From: Oscillatoriaceae cyanobacterium M33_DOE_052
GTDB lineage: Bacteria; Cyanobacteriota; Cyanobacteriia; Cyanobacteriales; Laspinemataceae
Assembly (NCBI GenBank): GCA_015296065.1
Contig: DVDU01000024.1
Location: forward strand, 1 to 35,483
DNA: 35,483 bases
Direction of reading: 5' to 3'
Shown: piece by piece, positions 32,690 through 35,483 of the stretch
Layout: each line of letters opens with the position of its first letter
How positions within the stretch are numbered: position 1 is the stretch's first letter
The notes under the pieces: model-generated
Told to the model about the DNA's origin: nothing
Database searches by the model: none
The model's input: only the letters and a program-made list of their open reading frames with translations
Made by a program: the position numbers and the translations under genes

Positions 32690-32738
32690 CATACCCAAAT
32701 CCCTCCCGTAACTGTCGCAATAATTTTTCAAATTGGTA

Positions 32739-34580
32739 TCAACTCATCGAGCGCTTATATTCTGCTATTTGTTCCGGGATAAACTCATAACCTTCTACGC
32801 CAATCACCGCCGTAATTTCCCATCTTTTTTGCTCCAAAATGCTGTGAAAAACATCTTCGGCCATTTGCCCTTGTAAAATTACGAGCAACCCAGCCGGTTG
32901 CCGCCATTCTTCCGAGCCAATTTGGGCTAAAAGATACATACCCAAACAGCCAGGGAAGATGGTTTGATCGAAGGAGGCGGCGCGGTAGTAGGCTTGGGCG
33001 AGGTAGGCGTAATTGATGCCTAATAAATACAAATCTCCCGTAAATCCAGCGGTTTCTACTCCTTTATTCAGGTAGGTGATCGATTCTGAGAGGCGCTCTA
33101 AGATCACACAGGCAATGCCGAGACTGGTGGCGGCTAAAGCCTGACTCTGAGTATCTCCCAATTTTTCCGCTAGTACCAAACCTTGCTGCAAGTAGTTAAC
33201 GGCTTCTTCGTAAACTTCGGCTTCTATGATTTCCTCGTGGCGGGCTTGAAATACTTGGCTATAGCCAAAATTACTCAAGGCGCAGGCTTCACCGGTGCGG
33301 TCTCCGGTTTGTCGGGAGAGAATTAAAGCTCTTTGGCTGGCGGCAATGGCTTCGGCATAATTTTGCAGGGCTACATAGGTGCGGCTGAGATGATTGAGGT
33401 TGGCGATTTCGCAGCGGGTATCTTGTTCTTGGCGGGCAATTTCTACGGCTTGCTCGTGAAAGAAGATGGCTTTTTGGCTTTGCCCGGACGCCCGCAAGGA
33501 ATAACCGATGATGGTCATAATTCGGGCTTTTTCGGGCGACCCTTCCCACCGGCGCAGGGGTTCATCCAGGTAGTCTAAGGCAAAGCGCAAATATTCGCCG
33601 GAAAATGAAGCAAAAATACCGCCGTACATGGGAAAATATTCGCGGCGGGCAAAGGCGCGTAAGCTCTGCAATGTCATGTGAAAGCAGGCGTCAGCATAGG
33701 CTTGGTTTCCGGCAAAACCACGGGCTAGCTGTGACCAAATGACGGCAAAACTGATAAATGTGGATGCGGCTAGTTTGACTCCGGCTTTGGTGTTGTAGGC
33801 TTGCTGCTCGAACCAAGCAACTAATCCTCGCTGTAATAGTTGCAAAATTAAGGCTAGTTCTACGAGGGTACAGGGGGAGATGGTTACTTGTTGTCGCGCT
33901 AGTTCGGCGATTTCTTGATTGCGGGCAATGGCGTTAAACAGCGATCGGGAAAAAGCGCTGCTCACCTGTTTTGCCCACAATGCCCAAGGTCCGTTATCTT
34001 CGGGGCCTTCGCCAAATCCTAACCGTCCGCTGGCTTTATCGTAGATCCAGGTCACTAAATAGGGTTCTAAGCGTTGCCAAGAGCCAATTCCCTCAATTAT
34101 TCCATCTCCTAAACCTTTGATTTCTGCTGCGGCTTCTCCCTGGAAACAGCGGGCTAATTCTAGTAGTTCGGGCAGGTCCAGCACTCGATCGCGGTTGGGG
34201 TCGATCGCCCGCAGTAATGCCACAATTTGACTATCACTGGGGGCCGCTACCACTTGCGCCACTACCGTCGCGATCGTCTCCTTGCCCTGATTTTCCTTGA
34301 CCAAGCGTTCCCACTCCCCTACCACCATCTGCAAAGCGCGCAACACCCGCTGCGCCTTCGCCTGCTTCAGCTCATCAGACGCCTCGTTTACCCTTAACTG
34401 GGTCTCCCCTAACCGCTGTTGCAAGCAGCGCTCAAAAATTTCCCCCGTCCCAGCGCTCACCGATCGCACCAGTAGCCGATACACCTGCTCCTTCGCCTTG
34501 ATTTTCCCTTTGAGAGTGTTATCGGCAATTTCGTCGATCAGTGCAAAATAGCTTTCCGACGTGGAAATCGATTCAGACAT
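32739..34580 (-). CDS. TPR protein with an EF-hand-like loop
   Basis: This 613-residue soluble protein has a helical N-terminal region (residues 1-115). A 12-residue loop follows at D127-E138 (DPNRDRVLDLPE), with Asp, Asn and Asp at positions 1, 3 and 5, a hydrophobic at 8, Asp at 9 and Glu at 12. This is the canonical EF-hand calcium-loop pattern. From about 330 there are several tetratricopeptide-like repeats (EALANLNHLSRTYVALQNYAE-type helices such as YAEAIAASQRALILSRQTGD and YLQQGLVLAEKLGDTQSQAL). The ATG at 34580 is chosen because aaggagag lies eight bases upstream; an upstream frame start at 34622 has no ribosome site. The role is unknown; a calcium-modulated scaffold is an inference. 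It is divergent from the molybdopterin oxidoreductase gene. Confidence 0.82.
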   Translation of the reverse strand: MSESISTSESYFALIDEIADNTLKGKIKAKEQVYRLLVRSVSAGTGEIFERCLQQRLGETQLRVNEASDELKQAKAQRVLRALQMVVGEWERLVKENQGKETIATVVAQVVAAPSDSQIVALLRAIDPNRDRVLDLPELLELARCFQGEAAAEIKGLGDGIIEGIGSWQRLEPYLVTWIYDKASGRLGFGEGPEDNGPWALWAKQVSSAFSRSLFNAIARNQEIAELARQQVTISPCTLVELALILQLLQRGLVAWFEQQAYNTKAGVKLAASTFISFAVIWSQLARGFAGNQAYADACFHMTLQSLRAFARREYFPMYGGIFASFSGEYLRFALDYLDEPLRRWEGSPEKARIMTIIGYSLRASGQSQKAIFFHEQAVEIARQEQDTRCEIANLNHLSRTYVALQNYAEAIAASQRALILSRQTGDRTGEACALSNFGYSQVFQARHEEIIEAEVYEEAVNYLQQGLVLAEKLGDTQSQALAATSLGIACVILERLSESITYLNKGVETAGFTGDLYLLGINYAYLAQAYYRAASFDQTIFPGCLGMYLLAQIGSEEWRQPAGLLVILQGQMAEDVFHSILEQKRWEITAVIGVEGYEFIPEQIAEYKRSMS

Positions 34581-34700
34581 ACATTTCGCTCTCCTTGCGA
34601 TTGGAGATGACCTTTCCTCCAATTTAACAGCTCTGTCCCCTGCCCCGGAGAGCCAGATTTCTTTACAATTGTTAACAAATATGATTTATCCACAAACCCC

Positions 34701-35309
34701 ATGTTAGGCAAATTCTTCCAAAAACCCGGTCCAGAACAGAAAAACCGCGTCCCTCCCGGTCAACACCTCACCAACGGGTTCCCGGTCCTCACCTACGGCG
34801 ACACCCCCCGCATTGATATGGCGACCTGGGAATTTAAAGTGTGGGGTTTAGCCACCGCCAAGACCTTCACCTGGTCTGATTTTATGTCTCTACCCCAACA
34901 CGAGTTTACAGCCGATTTTCACTGCGTCACCCGCTGGTCTAAACTCGATGTCAAGTGGACCGGGGTGAAAGTCACCGATTTTATGAAACTGGTGGAAGTT
35001 GACCCAAAAGCAGCTCACATCATGGAACACTGCTACGGCGGTTACACCACCAATATCGCAATGGATGATTTCCTGCGCGAAGAAAACTTCTTCGCTCATA
35101 CTCTGTTCGGCGAACCCCTGCCCCCAGACCACGGCGGTCCGATGCGTTTGGTCGTCCCCCATATCTACGCCTGGAAGAGCGCCAAATGGATTAATGGTTT
35201 AGAATTCTTGGAAAAAGAAGATTTGGGTTTCTGGGAGCGCAACGGTTATCACCGCCGGGGCGAACCTTGGGCAGAAGAACGCTATAGCAGCGGTTTATTT
35301 GGGTTTTAA
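34701..35309 (+). CDS. Sulfite oxidase-like molybdopterin oxidoreductase
   Basis: This 202-residue protein is a short member of the sulfite oxidase/YedY molybdopterin fold. The Mo-binding cysteine is C75 in ADFHCVTRWSKLDVKWTGV. The segments HCYGGYTTNIAMDDFL, GEPLPPDHGGPMRLVVPHIY and WKSAKWINGLEFLE are the family's core. There is no twin-arginine or other signal peptide and no C-terminal dimerisation domain, so it is probably cytoplasmic. The physiological substrate is unknown. The start is ATG 34701, following an AT-rich region without a clear ribosome site. Confidence 0.93.
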   Translation: MLGKFFQKPGPEQKNRVPPGQHLTNGFPVLTYGDTPRIDMATWEFKVWGLATAKTFTWSDFMSLPQHEFTADFHCVTRWSKLDVKWTGVKVTDFMKLVEVDPKAAHIMEHCYGGYTTNIAMDDFLREENFFAHTLFGEPLPPDHGGPMRLVVPHIYAWKSAKWINGLEFLEKEDLGFWERNGYHRRGEPWAEERYSSGLFGF

Positions 35310-35384
35310 CAACCCTATTGATGGGCTGAGCAATCGCGGGAGTATAGTCATTTCAAATAAGCGTGAGACAACCCTTGAGAGTTG

Positions 35385-35483
35385 CCCTCTATCCCCCAAC
35401 CCCTTTCTCCCAAAAAGGGAGAAAGGGGAGTAATACTGGGATTTCCCCGTGTTCTGGTCTCCCCTCTCCCTACCTGGGAGAGG
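35385..35483. mobile_element. MITE-like repeat (copy 3, inverted, cut by window end)
   Basis: The sequence begins ccctctatcccccaacccct, the reverse complement of the right end of the copy at 5868-6000. Bases 35389-35433 are exactly the reverse complement of 5951-5995. The window ends inside the other hairpin (cctctccc...). It sits about 75 bp after the molybdopterin oxidoreductase stop and may act as its terminator. Confidence 0.75.

Overview
The window looks like chromosomal DNA of a filamentous cyanobacterium of the Oscillatoriales kind. The evidence is many HIP1 octamers (gcgatcgc), dense short tandem repeats and small hairpin repeats between genes, a plastoquinone-type prenyltransferase, orthocaspase- and CHAT-domain proteins, and large haemagglutinin-type adhesins. 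No rRNA, tRNA, CRISPR array, IS transposase or phage gene was found.

Layout. 1-6000: an octamer repeat, a class-3 aldehyde dehydrogenase, two unrecognised proteins, a UbiA prenyltransferase divergent from an exopolyphosphatase, and a hairpin-ended MITE-like repeat. 6070-10721: a Wzz-like membrane coiled-coil protein, then an accessory two-gene unit. That unit has a HEPN-domain gene, carrying a 5' tandem duplication that leaves a broken first copy, followed 2 bp later by an 887-aa protein with two different P-loop ATPase modules (a ParA/MinD-like KGGVGRS loop and a GAKGTGKS loop with Walker B). This is the best candidate for an under-described conflict or defence system. 10953-17401: an exported Pro/Ser-linker protein, two tandem NupC/CNT nucleoside transporters, an MscS channel fused to a cyclic-nucleotide-binding domain, and an MBL-fold hydrolase.

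17684-19607: aguA and aguB (agmatine to N-carbamoylputrescine to putrescine). Their outer ends and the gap between them are built of heptamer repeats, which supply part of the AguA termini. 19731-27766: a tight minus-strand operon of two paralogous TpsA-like adhesins and a secreted TPR-CHAT protein. No TpsB partner is present. Both adhesins carry repeat DNA translated in frame at the same C-terminal site. 28510-30807: a caspase-fold protein with Tyr and Asn in place of the catalytic His and Cys (a pseudo-orthocaspase), a membrane segment and an eight-residue minisatellite. 31142-35309: a small exported protein, an L,D-transpeptidase, a TPR protein with a canonical EF-hand-like loop, and a molybdopterin oxidoreductase. 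The window ends inside another copy of the hairpin repeat.

Two themes stand out. The first is tandem duplication at several scales: the HEPN 5' end, the NupC pair, the adhesin pair and the protein minisatellite. The second is repeat DNA moving into coding sequence without breaking the frame. All functional calls come from reading motifs by eye; no database search was possible.
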